From Hyphomicrobiales bacterium (GTDB lineage: Bacteria; Pseudomonadota; Alphaproteobacteria; Rhizobiales; Rhizobiaceae), in the NCBI GenBank assembly GCA_900471515.1, contig UCFC01000015.1, positions 124,001 to 188,000 on the forward strand: a stretch of DNA of 64,000 bases, written 5' to 3'. Under the pieces are notes generated by a model that worked only from the letters and a program-made list of their open reading frames with translations, was not told where the DNA came from and searched no databases. Shown here in pieces: positions 26,673 to 35,500 of this stretch (positions are counted from its first letter, which is position 1; the number at the start of each line of letters is the position of its first letter). Position numbers and translations under genes: made by a program.

Positions 26673-29195
26673 CTACCGCTTCCTCTTCTGCAAGGGCCTG
26701 GCTGCCGCGAAGAACCCCGCCCAAGGATCCCTGCCAAGCGCATCGAGCCGCGTCGGCGCATTGTCGACGGTGAAATAGGCAGGGCCGACGTCGGTCGTCA
26801 GTTCGTTCCAGTCCAGCGGCATGGAGACGGCCGCGCCGGGGCGGGCGCGCGCGGAATAGGCGGCAACGGCGGTATTGCCGCGGCCGTTTCTCAGATAGTC
26901 GATGAAGATCCTGCCGCTGCGTTTCGCCTTGGTCGCGGTTGCGAGATAGCGGTCGGGATCATCTTTCGACATGCTGTCGGCCAGCCATTTGGCGAATCCC
27001 TTGACCTCCGCCCAACCGGCCTTCGGCTCAAGCGGCGTCACCACATGCAGGCCCTTTCCGCCGGACGTCTTGACGAAAGCCGCAAGACCCTCGCCCTCGA
27101 TGCGCTCCTTCAGTTCGTAAGCGGCGGCAATCACATTCTCCCACGGCACATCCTCGGCGGGGTCGAGGTCCATGGTGATCATGTCGGGCTTTTCCCAATT
27201 GTCCGTCGTAGCACCCCAGGGGTGGATTTCCAGCACGGCCGATTGCACCAGCGCCGTCAGGCCGTCGAAATCGGTGATGCGCAGAAGCTTCTCGCCAGCC
27301 TTGTCCTTGGGGTCGGCAATTTCCTCGATATGGTCGTTCATGCCTTTCCAGGCATGTTTCTGGAAAAAGCGCTGACGCCCGGAAATGCCGTCGGGCAGGC
27401 GCAGCAGGGCGAGCGGCCGGTTGACCACATAGGGCGCCATGACGTGCCAGACCTGCGCGTAATAATTGGCAAGGCCCTGTTTCGTGACGCCCTCGTCCGG
27501 CCAGTATATGCGGTCCGGGTGGGTAAGCTGCACTGTGGATTTCGGCAGGTTTTTCGCGGTCGTCTTTTCCATCTCGCGCACAACGTCCTTCGCCGGCTTG
27601 TCCTCGCGCAATCCGCGGAAGGCTGCGTGGCGCAGATTACCATCGGCCGACCAGGCGCGGAACTCCACTTCCGCGACGAGTTCAGGCTTCACGTAATGCA
27701 GGCCTCGCCGCTCCTCGGCCGTCAGCTTGTCGCCGAAGGGACTGTGTTTCGTCTCCATCGCCGAGAGCCGCTGATAAAGCATCTCGGCCGTCGCGACCGT
27801 GAAACCGGTGCCGACGCGGCCGACATGTTTCAGCGTGCCGTCCTCGTAACAGCCCATGGCAAGCGAGCCGATGGCATTCTTCATGGAGGTCGAAGGCACG
27901 TAGCCGCCAATGACGAATTCCTGGCGCTGCGAGCATTTGGATTTGATCCATTCGCCGTTGCGGCCGGACATATATTTGCTGTCGCGCAGCTTGGAGATGA
28001 CGCCTTCGAGGCTGAGCCGGCAGGCATGGTCCAGCACAAGGCTGCCATTCTCGTTGAAATGCGCGCTGTAGCGCAGCTTGCCCTGATCGCTCGGCAACAG
28101 CCCCTCCAGCAGATGCTTGCGTTCGAGAAGGCTTGCGTTCAGCAGGCTGTAGCCGTCGAGATACAGCAGGTCGAAGGCGTAGACGACGAAGCGGTCATGG
28201 CGGCCTTCGCTGAGGTCATGCTGCAGGGCGGAAAAGTCCGATGCGCCGCTATCGCGCTCGACGACAAGTTCGCCGTCGATAACGGCGGTCTCAAGCGGCA
28301 GGGATGCGAAGGCATCGACAATCTCCTTGCCGAATCTTTCTGTCCAGTCGAGCCCGCCACGCGTCAGCAGCGTCACGCGCCCGTCCTTGATCTTCGCCTG
28401 CAGCCGGTAGCCGTCGAACTTGATCTCGTGGACCCAGCGATCGCCGGCCGGCGGCTTTGGCTTGAGCTTGGCTAGTTCCGGTTCGGTGAAGTCGGGCATG
28501 GTTGCCTTTTTCGCCCCCTTCGGCCAGTCCCGCTCCTTCGGGGCCGGGGGCTTCGCCTTCCGGGCCGGAGCCCTGGTCTTCGCGGCAACGGCCTTGCCGC
28601 CTCGAGGCCTGGATTGCCAGGTGGCGTCGGGCTTCTTGGCCACTTCCTCGATCTGCCGCCCGGTCTTGGCAGATTCCGGACGTTCATCGAGGATGTCGGG
28701 CGCGCCCGCCTGCCGCGCCTCTTCGTCATCGCCTTTGATCAGCAGCCAGTTCTCGCGTTTCTCGCCGGGCTTGCCGTGCATGCGCACCAGATGCCAGCGC
28801 CCCCTCAGTTTCTCGCCGTCGAGTTCGAATTCCATATGGCCCTTGCGATAGGCCTTGTGCGCGTCGCCAAGCGGCGTCCACGTGCCCCGATCCCAGACGA
28901 TCACGGTGCCGCCGCCATACTGGCCCTTCGGAATGACGCCCTCGAAATCGCCATAGGAGAGGGGATGGTCCTCGACATGAACGGCCAGGCGTTTGTCTTC
29001 GGGATTGAGGCTCGGGCCTCTGGTGACGGCCCAGCTTTTCAGCACGCCGTCCATCTCGAGGCGAAAATCGTAGTGCAGGCGCGTGGCGTCGTGTTTCTGG
29101 ATGACGAAGCTGTTGCCCTTCGTGTGTCCCCGCCTGCCGCGCGGCTCCGGCGTGACCTTGAAATCGCGTTTGGCCTGATAGGTCTCGAGCGCCAT
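26673..29195 (-). CDS. ligD: Multifunctional DNA ligase D
   Basis: A protein of 840 residues in three domains. Residues 30-150 are the 3'-phosphoesterase (HDATRLHYDFRLE, EDHP). A linker rich in Pro, Lys and Ala follows. About 230-530 is the ATP-dependent ligase, with nucleotidyl-acceptor Lys259 in HEIKFDGYRLQAK and DGELVVERD. About 550-840 is the primase-like polymerase, with MDLDPAEDVPW (metal-binding DxD) and KTSGGKGLHVVTP. It trims, fills and seals broken ends held by Ku. It starts two bases after the stop of the second ku gene, so they are coupled. Confidence 0.95.
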   Translation of the reverse strand: MALETYQAKRDFKVTPEPRGRRGHTKGNSFVIQKHDATRLHYDFRLEMDGVLKSWAVTRGPSLNPEDKRLAVHVEDHPLSYGDFEGVIPKGQYGGGTVIVWDRGTWTPLGDAHKAYRKGHMEFELDGEKLRGRWHLVRMHGKPGEKRENWLLIKGDDEEARQAGAPDILDERPESAKTGRQIEEVAKKPDATWQSRPRGGKAVAAKTRAPARKAKPPAPKERDWPKGAKKATMPDFTEPELAKLKPKPPAGDRWVHEIKFDGYRLQAKIKDGRVTLLTRGGLDWTERFGKEIVDAFASLPLETAVIDGELVVERDSGASDFSALQHDLSEGRHDRFVVYAFDLLYLDGYSLLNASLLERKHLLEGLLPSDQGKLRYSAHFNENGSLVLDHACRLSLEGVISKLRDSKYMSGRNGEWIKSKCSQRQEFVIGGYVPSTSMKNAIGSLAMGCYEDGTLKHVGRVGTGFTVATAEMLYQRLSAMETKHSPFGDKLTAEERRGLHYVKPELVAEVEFRAWSADGNLRHAAFRGLREDKPAKDVVREMEKTTAKNLPKSTVQLTHPDRIYWPDEGVTKQGLANYYAQVWHVMAPYVVNRPLALLRLPDGISGRQRFFQKHAWKGMNDHIEEIADPKDKAGEKLLRITDFDGLTALVQSAVLEIHPWGATTDNWEKPDMITMDLDPAEDVPWENVIAAAYELKERIEGEGLAAFVKTSGGKGLHVVTPLEPKAGWAEVKGFAKWLADSMSKDDPDRYLATATKAKRSGRIFIDYLRNGRGNTAVAAYSARARPGAAVSMPLDWNELTTDVGPAYFTVDNAPTRLDALGRDPWAGFFAAARPLQKRKR

Positions 29196-29197
29196 GC

Positions 29198-30052
29198 TCA
29201 GCTCGCCTTCTTGCTGCTTCTATCGGCGGCTTTGTGTGCGGCGGGCTTCCTGGCCGATGCCTTGCCGCTCGTCCTGGCGCCCATTTTGGCGCTTTGGCGC
29301 AAAGCCTCCATGAGATCGACCACCTTGCGCTCCGGCTCGCGCTTGCGTTTCGGCGGCGCCCGGCCCTCGATCTTGGCTTTCACCAACTCGACCAACGCCG
29401 CCTCGTAACGGTCGTGATATTCGCTTGGGTCGAAACTGCCTTGTTTGGTCGCGATGATATGGCCGGCGAGTTCCAGCATTTCCTTGTCGAACTTGATGTC
29501 GGGAATGTCCTTGAAGACGGTGCTTGCGGAGCGAACCTCGTAATCGAAGTTCAGCATGGTCGCGATGATATGGTCGTCATGCGCGCGGATGAGCAGCGTG
29601 CGGTTGCGGCGAAAGAGCACGGCTTCGGCAAGGGCCGCCACCCGTCCGTCCTGCATGCCGCGGGCGATCAGCGCAAGGGCTTCCGCATCGTGCTCGTCGA
29701 CCGGCGCCAGATAATAGGGGCGGTCGAAATAGAGCTTGTCGATCCCGTCGAAGGGAATGAAGCCCTGTACGTTCAGCACCTTGTCGCTTTCGGGCATGAT
29801 CTCGGCGATCTCGTCGCCCTCGATGAGAATGTAGTCGCCGCTCTCCATCCGATAGCCCTTGACCTGGTCGTCGCGTTCCACCGGCTTGCCGGTTTCGCTG
29901 TCGACGAACTGGCGTTCGACGCGGTGCCCGGTCCTGCGGTTGATGATGTTGAAGGAGAGGCGGTCGGACGCGGAAACGGCCGTATAGAGGCCAACGGCGC
30001 AAGCAAGGTCGCCGACCTTCAGATGGCCCTTCCAGCTTGCGCGTGCCGTCAT
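29198..30052 (-). CDS. Second Ku protein
   Basis: A 284-residue Ku paralogue, clearly divergent from the copy at 25844: SFNIINRRTGHRVERQFVDSE, VKGYRMESGDYILIEGDEIAE and VLNVQGFIPFDGIDKLYFDRPYYLAPVDE. The C-terminal tail is basic (PPKRKREPERKVVDLMEAL). It is the third gene of a four-gene operon, two bases from ligD. This is a typical rhizobial setting of several Ku proteins per genome. Confidence 0.93.
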   Translation of the reverse strand: MTARASWKGHLKVGDLACAVGLYTAVSASDRLSFNIINRRTGHRVERQFVDSETGKPVERDDQVKGYRMESGDYILIEGDEIAEIMPESDKVLNVQGFIPFDGIDKLYFDRPYYLAPVDEHDAEALALIARGMQDGRVAALAEAVLFRRNRTLLIRAHDDHIIATMLNFDYEVRSASTVFKDIPDIKFDKEMLELAGHIIATKQGSFDPSEYHDRYEAALVELVKAKIEGRAPPKRKREPERKVVDLMEALRQSAKMGARTSGKASARKPAAHKAADRSSKKAS

Positions 30053-30064
30053 CGCTCCCTCCGT

Positions 30065-30298
30065 TCAGCGTCTGCCGTTGCCTTTGTCCGTTTCGAGCGC
30101 CTGGAATTTCCAGCCGCTTCCGTCTGGTGCCGGATAGGCGAGCACCGCGTCGCCCTTGCCGATCTTCTGGCGCGCGGCAACATTTCTTGCGCGAGCCATC
30201 GCCTGTTCTGCCGTGGCATAGGGTTCGGACAGCGTGTCGCCGAGCTTGTAGGCCCAGCCGTTGTCGTGCGGAACGATCTGATAGGTGATGGCGGCCAT
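30065..30298 (-). CDS. DUF2188-like small protein in the Ku/LigD operon
   Basis: A 77-residue protein starting MAAITYQIVPHDNGWAYKLG, with SEPYATAEQAMARARNVAARQ and DAVLAYPAPDGSGWKFQ. The alternating strand-helix pattern and the A-Y-A-T-x-x-x-A-x-A repeat resemble DUF2188, a short fold of unknown function. It starts with AAGGAGGAAAG upstream and lies 12 bases before ku2, so it is likely cotranscribed with the repair genes. Confidence 0.7.
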   Translation of the reverse strand: MAAITYQIVPHDNGWAYKLGDTLSEPYATAEQAMARARNVAARQKIGKGDAVLAYPAPDGSGWKFQALETDKGNGRR

Positions 30299-30313
30299 GT
30301 GCTTTCCTCCTCG

Positions 30314-30616
30314 TCAGCCGTTCGGGTTGTTCATTTCCCTTTCGGGCGGGCGGCGCCGCTCGTCCGCCGCGACGATCTTTTCAAGCGCTGCGATATCCTC
30401 GCCGGTGACGGCAGGAACGGGATCGGCGGCGATGGCCTCCAGCACGTCCCTGGATACCGCGCCGTTGCGGATTGCCCATTCCAGCGTTTCGCGCGTTTCC
30501 CGCTCGGCCTTGAGCTGGGCATAGAGCGCCACGATCAGCCGGTCGCGGGCATCCATGCCTTTGTGCCTGCTGTCGATGTGGCGGATGTCGGGCATGGGAA
30601 AATCGTGCCTCTTCAT
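30314..30616 (-). CDS. Uncharacterised small protein, first gene of the Ku/LigD operon
   Basis: A 100-residue protein from ATG 30616; ATG at 30595 or 30556 are alternatives. It is soluble and mostly helical: DARDRLIVALYAQLKAERET, RETLEWAIRNGAVSRDVLE, then AAGTGEDIAALEKI-like helices (sequence AVTGEDIAALEKIVAADERR). I recognise no family. It ends 15 bases before the DUF2188-like gene. An RpoE2-like promoter is directly upstream. Confidence 0.6.
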   Translation of the reverse strand: MKRHDFPMPDIRHIDSRHKGMDARDRLIVALYAQLKAERETRETLEWAIRNGAVSRDVLEAIAADPVPAVTGEDIAALEKIVAADERRRPPEREMNNPNG

Positions 30617-30633
30617 GAGGTTGCTGCGACAAA

Positions 30634-30658
30634 AACTGCTGACGGGCAGAAAGGTTCC
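30634..30658 (-). promoter_or_regulatory. Candidate RpoE2 (EcfG) promoter for the Ku/LigD operon
   Basis: On the reverse strand GGAAC (30658-30654), 17 bases, then GTT (30636-30634), equal to GGAAC-N18-TT. It is 18 bases from the first ATG of the operon at 30616. Confidence 0.65.
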
Positions 30659-30726
30659 TTTCGGCGGCGCTGGACGAAAATCAAATTGCGGCATTGCGGC
30701 TTCGAGGCCGAAACACTATCTGAAAG

Positions 30727-30741
30727 CTCTATTCGATAGAG
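30727..30741. promoter_or_regulatory. Palindrome CTCTAT-N3-ATAGAG upstream of the OsmC gene
   Basis: A perfect 15-base palindrome (spacer TCG), ten bases before the osmC-like ATG. Outer bases GAAA and TTTC extend the symmetry imperfectly. The same arms with the same spacer length recur at 51376-51390. Confidence 0.45.
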
Positions 30742-30750
30742 GATTTCAAC

Positions 30751-31179
30751 ATGGCCGATCTCAAGGCTCGTCCCCGCCCTACCGGTGCAAAAGCCGTTCT
30801 CGGCCGTACCGGATTTCCGCATGTCACGTCGGTCACCGGCGGTGAGATCGATATCGTCACCAGCCCGTCGCAGCCGGGCTTCAATCCGCTCGACCTGCTC
30901 TATTCCTCGCTTTCGGCCTGCCTCGTGCTCAGCGCCCGCATGGCGGCAAGCCAGCTCGGCATCCTCGACAGGATCACCGAAATCACTGCCGATGTGACCG
31001 GCGAAAAGGCCACGGAAGGTCTGTCGCGCGTCGCCCGGTTCAACATTGCCTTCTCCATCAAGGGCGATATAGACGAAGAAACGCGCCGCAAGATCGCCCA
31101 TATGGCCGAAGACGAGATCTGCACGGTCAGCAATACGATCAGGGGCACTCCGGAATTCGCGACCACGATCTCCGGATGA
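30751..31179 (+). CDS. OsmC/Ohr family protein
   Basis: A 142-residue protein with the two redox cysteines of the family: Cys57 in SSLSACLVLSARM and Cys124 in DEICTVSNTIRG. OsmC/Ohr proteins reduce organic hydroperoxides using this cysteine pair. The shorter N-terminus and FNPLDLLYSSL point to the OsmC rather than the Ohr subgroup. It is divergent from the repair operon, and a palindrome lies in its promoter region. Confidence 0.85.
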   Translation: MADLKARPRPTGAKAVLGRTGFPHVTSVTGGEIDIVTSPSQPGFNPLDLLYSSLSACLVLSARMAASQLGILDRITEITADVTGEKATEGLSRVARFNIAFSIKGDIDEETRRKIAHMAEDEICTVSNTIRGTPEFATTISG

Positions 31180-31273
31180 TCGGGTCGCAGATTTCTGCAT
31201 AAAATTTATAGACAATTAGGGGCGGAGCATTGCGTGGTCTTCGCGCTCCACTTATGCTCCGGCATCGATTGAA

Positions 31274-32725
31274 ATGATGCCGACTGAGATGCAGTTCCAG
31301 ACAGAGCCTTCGACCGAACAGAAATCCCAGCGGCCGCTTGTCGCCATCGTCGGCGGCGGCGTTTCCGGGGCGGGTGTCGCCTATCATCTGCTGAAGCTCG
31401 CCGGCAATGAGGCACCGGATATCCTGGTCTTCGAGCCGCGCCCCATGCTGGGCCGCGGCCTTGCCTACGACACTGCCGATCCGGCGCACCGCATCAACGT
31501 ACCGGCCGCCAAGATGAGCCTGCAGCCGGACGATCCGGAAGAGTTCCAGCGCTGGATCGAGGCGAACGATGCCCTGCGCGACGATCCCGAAGCTCAGCGC
31601 GAGAACGGTCAGCTTTTCCCGCGCCGGCGCGTGTTCGGCGATTATGTCGGTTCCCTTCTCCAGCCCCTCCTCAAATCGGGGGCCATCACGCATCGGCGCG
31701 CAAAGGTGGCGGCCATCCGCCGCGCGCGCGACGGCTGGGTGATCCGCGACGACAAGGGCGGGCTGACGCAAGCCGATATCGTCGTCGTCGCCACCAGCCA
31801 TCCGCCGCCGGTCGCACCCGGCAGGCTTGCCGCCATTCTTGCAAACCATCCTCGTTTCGTTGCCGATACCACCAAACCGGGCTCCCTCGAGGTCGTGCGG
31901 CCGCAGGACAGGGTTCTCGTCATCGGCAACGGACTGACGGCGGCAGACGTGATCGCCTCGCTCGCGCGAAACGGCCATGAAGGTCCTGTCGTCGCGATTT
32001 CCCGCCGCGGCCTGCGCTCGCGCGGCCATGCCGCGAGCCCGCAGGAGCCCTTCGGCGATTTCGTCACCGATCCCGCATCCTCCGCAGTCGCGCTGTTGCG
32101 CAAGGTCAGGACGAGCATTCGCCAGGCCGCAGGGCAGGGCTTGAGCTGGCATGCCGTCATCGATCAGGTGCGCTCCCAGGGGCACGATCTCTGGCGCGCT
32201 CTGCCGGTCGCCGAGCGCCGGCGCATTGTCCGGCATCTGAGGCCCTATTGGGATGTTCACCGTTTCCGCATTGCCCCGCAGGTCGAAGCCGTGCTCGATT
32301 CGGCGATCGAAGCCGGCCGGCTGGAAGTGCTTGCCGCATCCGTCGCCGATGCCGGCGTCGAGGGCGAGACGATCCGCATCACCCTGCAGCCGCGGCATGC
32401 TCGCGAAAGATCGGAACGGACCTTCGATGCAGTCGTCGTCACGACCGGCCCGGCGCATGGCGGCATCCTGCAGACGCAGCCCTGGCTCGGCGAACTTGAG
32501 CGCGAAGGCCGTCTCGTCCTCGATCCGACCGGTCTCGGCCTTGCCTGCTCCGAACGGTCCGAAGCGGTCGGGGCGGATGGCCGGCCGGTCCCCTCCCTGC
32601 TCGTTTCCGGTCCGCTTGCACGCGGCACCTTCGGCGAATTGATGGGGTTGCCGCAGATATCGGAACATGCGCTCTTCGTCGCCCGCCAGATCGCAGACAA
32701 GCTGCAAGCCGCGGCCGCAGGATGA
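31274..32725 (+). CDS. FAD/NAD(P)-binding oxidoreductase
   Basis: A 483-residue protein with an N-terminal Rossmann motif VAIVGGGVSGAGVAYHLL and a second nucleotide fold RVLVIGNGLTAADVIASLA. RGLAYDTADPAHRINVPAAKM is typical of the FAD-NAD(P)-binding (HpnW/NAD_binding_9) group, whose members act on small organic or pyridine nucleotide substrates. The C-terminal third ends SGPLARGTFGELMGLPQISE. The reaction is unknown. ATG 31289 is an alternative start. Confidence 0.82.
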   Translation: MMPTEMQFQTEPSTEQKSQRPLVAIVGGGVSGAGVAYHLLKLAGNEAPDILVFEPRPMLGRGLAYDTADPAHRINVPAAKMSLQPDDPEEFQRWIEANDALRDDPEAQRENGQLFPRRRVFGDYVGSLLQPLLKSGAITHRRAKVAAIRRARDGWVIRDDKGGLTQADIVVVATSHPPPVAPGRLAAILANHPRFVADTTKPGSLEVVRPQDRVLVIGNGLTAADVIASLARNGHEGPVVAISRRGLRSRGHAASPQEPFGDFVTDPASSAVALLRKVRTSIRQAAGQGLSWHAVIDQVRSQGHDLWRALPVAERRRIVRHLRPYWDVHRFRIAPQVEAVLDSAIEAGRLEVLAASVADAGVEGETIRITLQPRHARERSERTFDAVVVTTGPAHGGILQTQPWLGELEREGRLVLDPTGLGLACSERSEAVGADGRPVPSLLVSGPLARGTFGELMGLPQISEHALFVARQIADKLQAAAAG

Positions 32726-32842
32726 TTCGCGACCTGTTTCCGACCGATCTGTCGTTCCCTGACTGTCATTGCGGCACGACTTCTGATAGTCGCTGCGTCA
32801 GCCGCGGCTTGCGAGATCAGCCGCGCAGAAAGTATCGAGATC

Positions 32843-33736
32843 ATGTCGCAGGCCGCTTCCTCCGTTTCCGAAACTCCATCTTCCAGCCGCCTCCCGCTCG
32901 TCGCCCTTATTGTCGGCGGTGCGGCGATCGGCGGATCGCCGATCTTCGTGCGGCTCTCGGAGGTCGGGCCGATGGCAACGGCCTTCTGGCGGGTGGCGCT
33001 GGCGCTGATCCCGATTTTCATCTTCTCGCTTCTGCGCAGGGATAGCGGCCCCAAGCCGAAGCGCCTTGCCGATTATGGCATGCTGATCCTGCCGGGCGCC
33101 GTGCTGGCGCTCGACCTGTCGGCCTGGCATCTGTCGATCACCATGACCTCGGTTGCCAACGCGACGCTGCTGGCAAACCTCGCGCCGGTTTTCGTCACCG
33201 CCATCGGCTTCCTGTTCCTCGGCGCCAAGGTGACCCGTGTCTTCGTGCTCGGCCTTATCCTGGCATTGGCCGGCGTGGTCGTGTTGAAGGGCGGGCCTGC
33301 CGCCCTTGGAAATGGCGACCTGCGCGGCGATGGCGTCGCCATGATCGCTGCCGTCTTCTACGCCTGTTATATTCTGTCGATCGGCGCGTTGCGCAGCCGG
33401 TTCGACACGATCCGCATCATGCTCTGGAGCACCGCCTCCGCCGCGGTCGGCATCTTCCCGCTCGCCTTCTTCTTCGAGGGCCACATGCTGCCGGCAAGCC
33501 TTTACGGCTGGTCGGTGGTCTTCGGCCTCGCCTTCGTCAGCCATGCGGGCGGGCAAGTGGCGATCGCCTATGCGCTTGCTTACCTGCCGGCCGCTTTCTC
33601 CTCGCTGACGCTGCTTCTCCAGCCGGTCGTGGCGGCCATTCTCGCCTGGGCGCTGCTCAACGAACCGATCACGGCAATGCAGGCCGTGGGCGGCCTGATC
33701 GTTCTTGCCGGCATTACGATCGCAAGGCGGGGATAA
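32843..33736 (+). CDS. DMT superfamily (EamA) transporter
   Basis: A 297-residue inner-membrane protein with about ten helices in two EamA repeats: the first contains GGAAIGGSPIFVRLSEVGPM and the second starts near ACYILSIGALRSRFD. These export amino acids or other metabolites by proton antiport or facilitated transport. The substrate is not evident. It is 118 bases after the flavoprotein gene. Confidence 0.88.
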   Translation: MSQAASSVSETPSSSRLPLVALIVGGAAIGGSPIFVRLSEVGPMATAFWRVALALIPIFIFSLLRRDSGPKPKRLADYGMLILPGAVLALDLSAWHLSITMTSVANATLLANLAPVFVTAIGFLFLGAKVTRVFVLGLILALAGVVVLKGGPAALGNGDLRGDGVAMIAAVFYACYILSIGALRSRFDTIRIMLWSTASAAVGIFPLAFFFEGHMLPASLYGWSVVFGLAFVSHAGGQVAIAYALAYLPAAFSSLTLLLQPVVAAILAWALLNEPITAMQAVGGLIVLAGITIARRG

Positions 33737-33801
33737 CTCGGCTTAAAGGAAGCTTGACCATTGGCTGCTAGACCTGTCCCGGAGTTCGGACAGGATTGGC
33801 T

Positions 33802-35499
33802 ATGGCGAACCTTGATCAGATATTTTCAGCCGAAGTCCGTAGGGCGGAAAAGCCGCAGGACGTCATTGTCCGGCAGGCATCGACCGCGCCTCTGCTCGTC
33901 TTCATGGGTCTTGTCGCCATCCTTGTCGGCCTGTTCAAATTTCCGCCGCTCCTCGATTATGCGAACCACTATGCCCGCATGTGGCTGCTTGCCGGCGGCA
34001 TAAAGGAAGCACCATTCCCCGAAATCTACACGATCGAGTGGAATCGCACCTTCACCAATGTTGGCATCGACTTGCTCGCCCACTTCATCGGTCCCGTCAT
34101 CGGCGTCTCGCTGCTCGCCCGTGCCCTGTTGTTCCTGGCGATTGTCCTGCCTCCATCAGGCGCCATCATGCTGCATCGGTGCCTGTTCGGCGGCAGCTAC
34201 TATTGGCAGATCGGCATGCTGTATTTCGCCTGGTGCGCCACGCTGATCGGCGGCTTCATCAATTTCCAGATCGGCCTCGGCCTGGCATTGCTGTTTGCAA
34301 CGCTGGATCACCGACTGCAGGCTGGTTCCGTGGTCAGGCTCTTTTTATGGCGGGTGATGGTGTCGCTGCTGCTCACCGTCGTCCATATATTCTCCGTGGG
34401 TTTCTTTCTGGCGATAGTCTGCGGGCTGGAATTTTCCTGGCGCTTCGATGTGCTGACATCCCGTACGGCGGTGTTGCGTCTTGTCGGCAGGCTTGCGGCC
34501 GCAATGATCGCCTGTCTGTCTCCACCGCTTGCGCTGGCGCTGACCGCCGCTGACCTCCCAGGCAGTCATGCGGGCAGCATCCTGGCGGCTTGGAACGACG
34601 GCCCAGTGCTGCTGGTTTTCAATCTGCTGTCAGCCGTCTGGACCTATGTTGCACTCGTCGATGTCATTTTCCTTGTGCCGCTTCTGTTCGTTTGCAGCAG
34701 GGCGATTGCTGCGCGAAACCTGCGGCTTCATGCAGGGCTCGCCGTCACTGCGGCAGGCCTTCTCCTTCTGTCCGTCCTTTCGCCACGGCATGCTTTTGGC
34801 ACCGGTTGGATAAGCTGGCGCTTTCCCATCATGGCCGCCCTCGTCGGCACGGTGATGATCTGCCCCTTTCAGAAGGTCGGCCGGCGTCACGCTATCATCC
34901 TGTTCCTCGCCTTGAATCTCGCCGTCTTTGGCCGGACCGCCTGGATCGGTTTCAACTGGTGGCGGGGACAGGCCGATGTTGCGAGCGTCGAGAAGGTGCT
35001 TGAAGCTGTTCCCTCGGGCGCTGCGATCTTGCCGCTGCAGCACGATCCGGCCTTTGCCGAGATAAAACTCGATCAGCGGCATTACGCCTTCGCCGAGGAT
35101 ACGTTCCGGCATCTGCCGACATTGGCCGTTCCACTGGCACATGCTTTCGTCCCGACGCTCTTCAGTGCGCAGGGCAAGCAGCCCCTTGCCGTCTTGCCAT
35201 CCTGGTCGGATCGATCGGTGCCGGAAGGCAACCTTTTTTCAACGGGCGTGCTGTCCTGTCCGGGTCTGATGGCGGAGGCCGCCAGCTTCACGCCCTATCT
35301 TGTCGATTGGCGCAGCAAGTTCGATTTCATCCTGGTCGTCAACGCCGATGTGGCGGATCAGAATGTCGGTGACCTCATGCCGGCGGGTACCCGTCTTGTG
35401 AAAGACGCCGGTTTTGCAAGGCTTTACGGGATCGACCGCAATACCCCGGCAGCGCCGGATGCGACGCCGGCATCGTGCCCGGACAGCTTCCACGGGTAG
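33802..35499 (+). CDS. Large membrane protein of unknown function
   Basis: A protein of 565 residues from ATG 33802 (a TTG six bases earlier is possible). About eleven membrane segments occupy residues 30 to 390, then a roughly 170-residue soluble domain follows (from RGQADVASVEKVLEAVPSGA). The arrangement resembles GT-C glycosyltransferases, but I see no clear Asp-rich catalytic loop. Base composition is slightly lower in GC than the neighbours. It converges with the dioxygenase-hydrolase gene, which ends two bases away. Confidence 0.6.
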   Translation: MANLDQIFSAEVRRAEKPQDVIVRQASTAPLLVFMGLVAILVGLFKFPPLLDYANHYARMWLLAGGIKEAPFPEIYTIEWNRTFTNVGIDLLAHFIGPVIGVSLLARALLFLAIVLPPSGAIMLHRCLFGGSYYWQIGMLYFAWCATLIGGFINFQIGLGLALLFATLDHRLQAGSVVRLFLWRVMVSLLLTVVHIFSVGFFLAIVCGLEFSWRFDVLTSRTAVLRLVGRLAAAMIACLSPPLALALTAADLPGSHAGSILAAWNDGPVLLVFNLLSAVWTYVALVDVIFLVPLLFVCSRAIAARNLRLHAGLAVTAAGLLLLSVLSPRHAFGTGWISWRFPIMAALVGTVMICPFQKVGRRHAIILFLALNLAVFGRTAWIGFNWWRGQADVASVEKVLEAVPSGAAILPLQHDPAFAEIKLDQRHYAFAEDTFRHLPTLAVPLAHAFVPTLFSAQGKQPLAVLPSWSDRSVPEGNLFSTGVLSCPGLMAEAASFTPYLVDWRSKFDFILVVNADVADQNVGDLMPAGTRLVKDAGFARLYGIDRNTPAAPDATPASCPDSFHG

Positions 35500-35500
35500 G

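Noticed and set aside
27045..28475. Open frame of 476 codons opposite ligD
   Set aside because: LigD motifs are intact on the minus strand; the plus frame has no family features.
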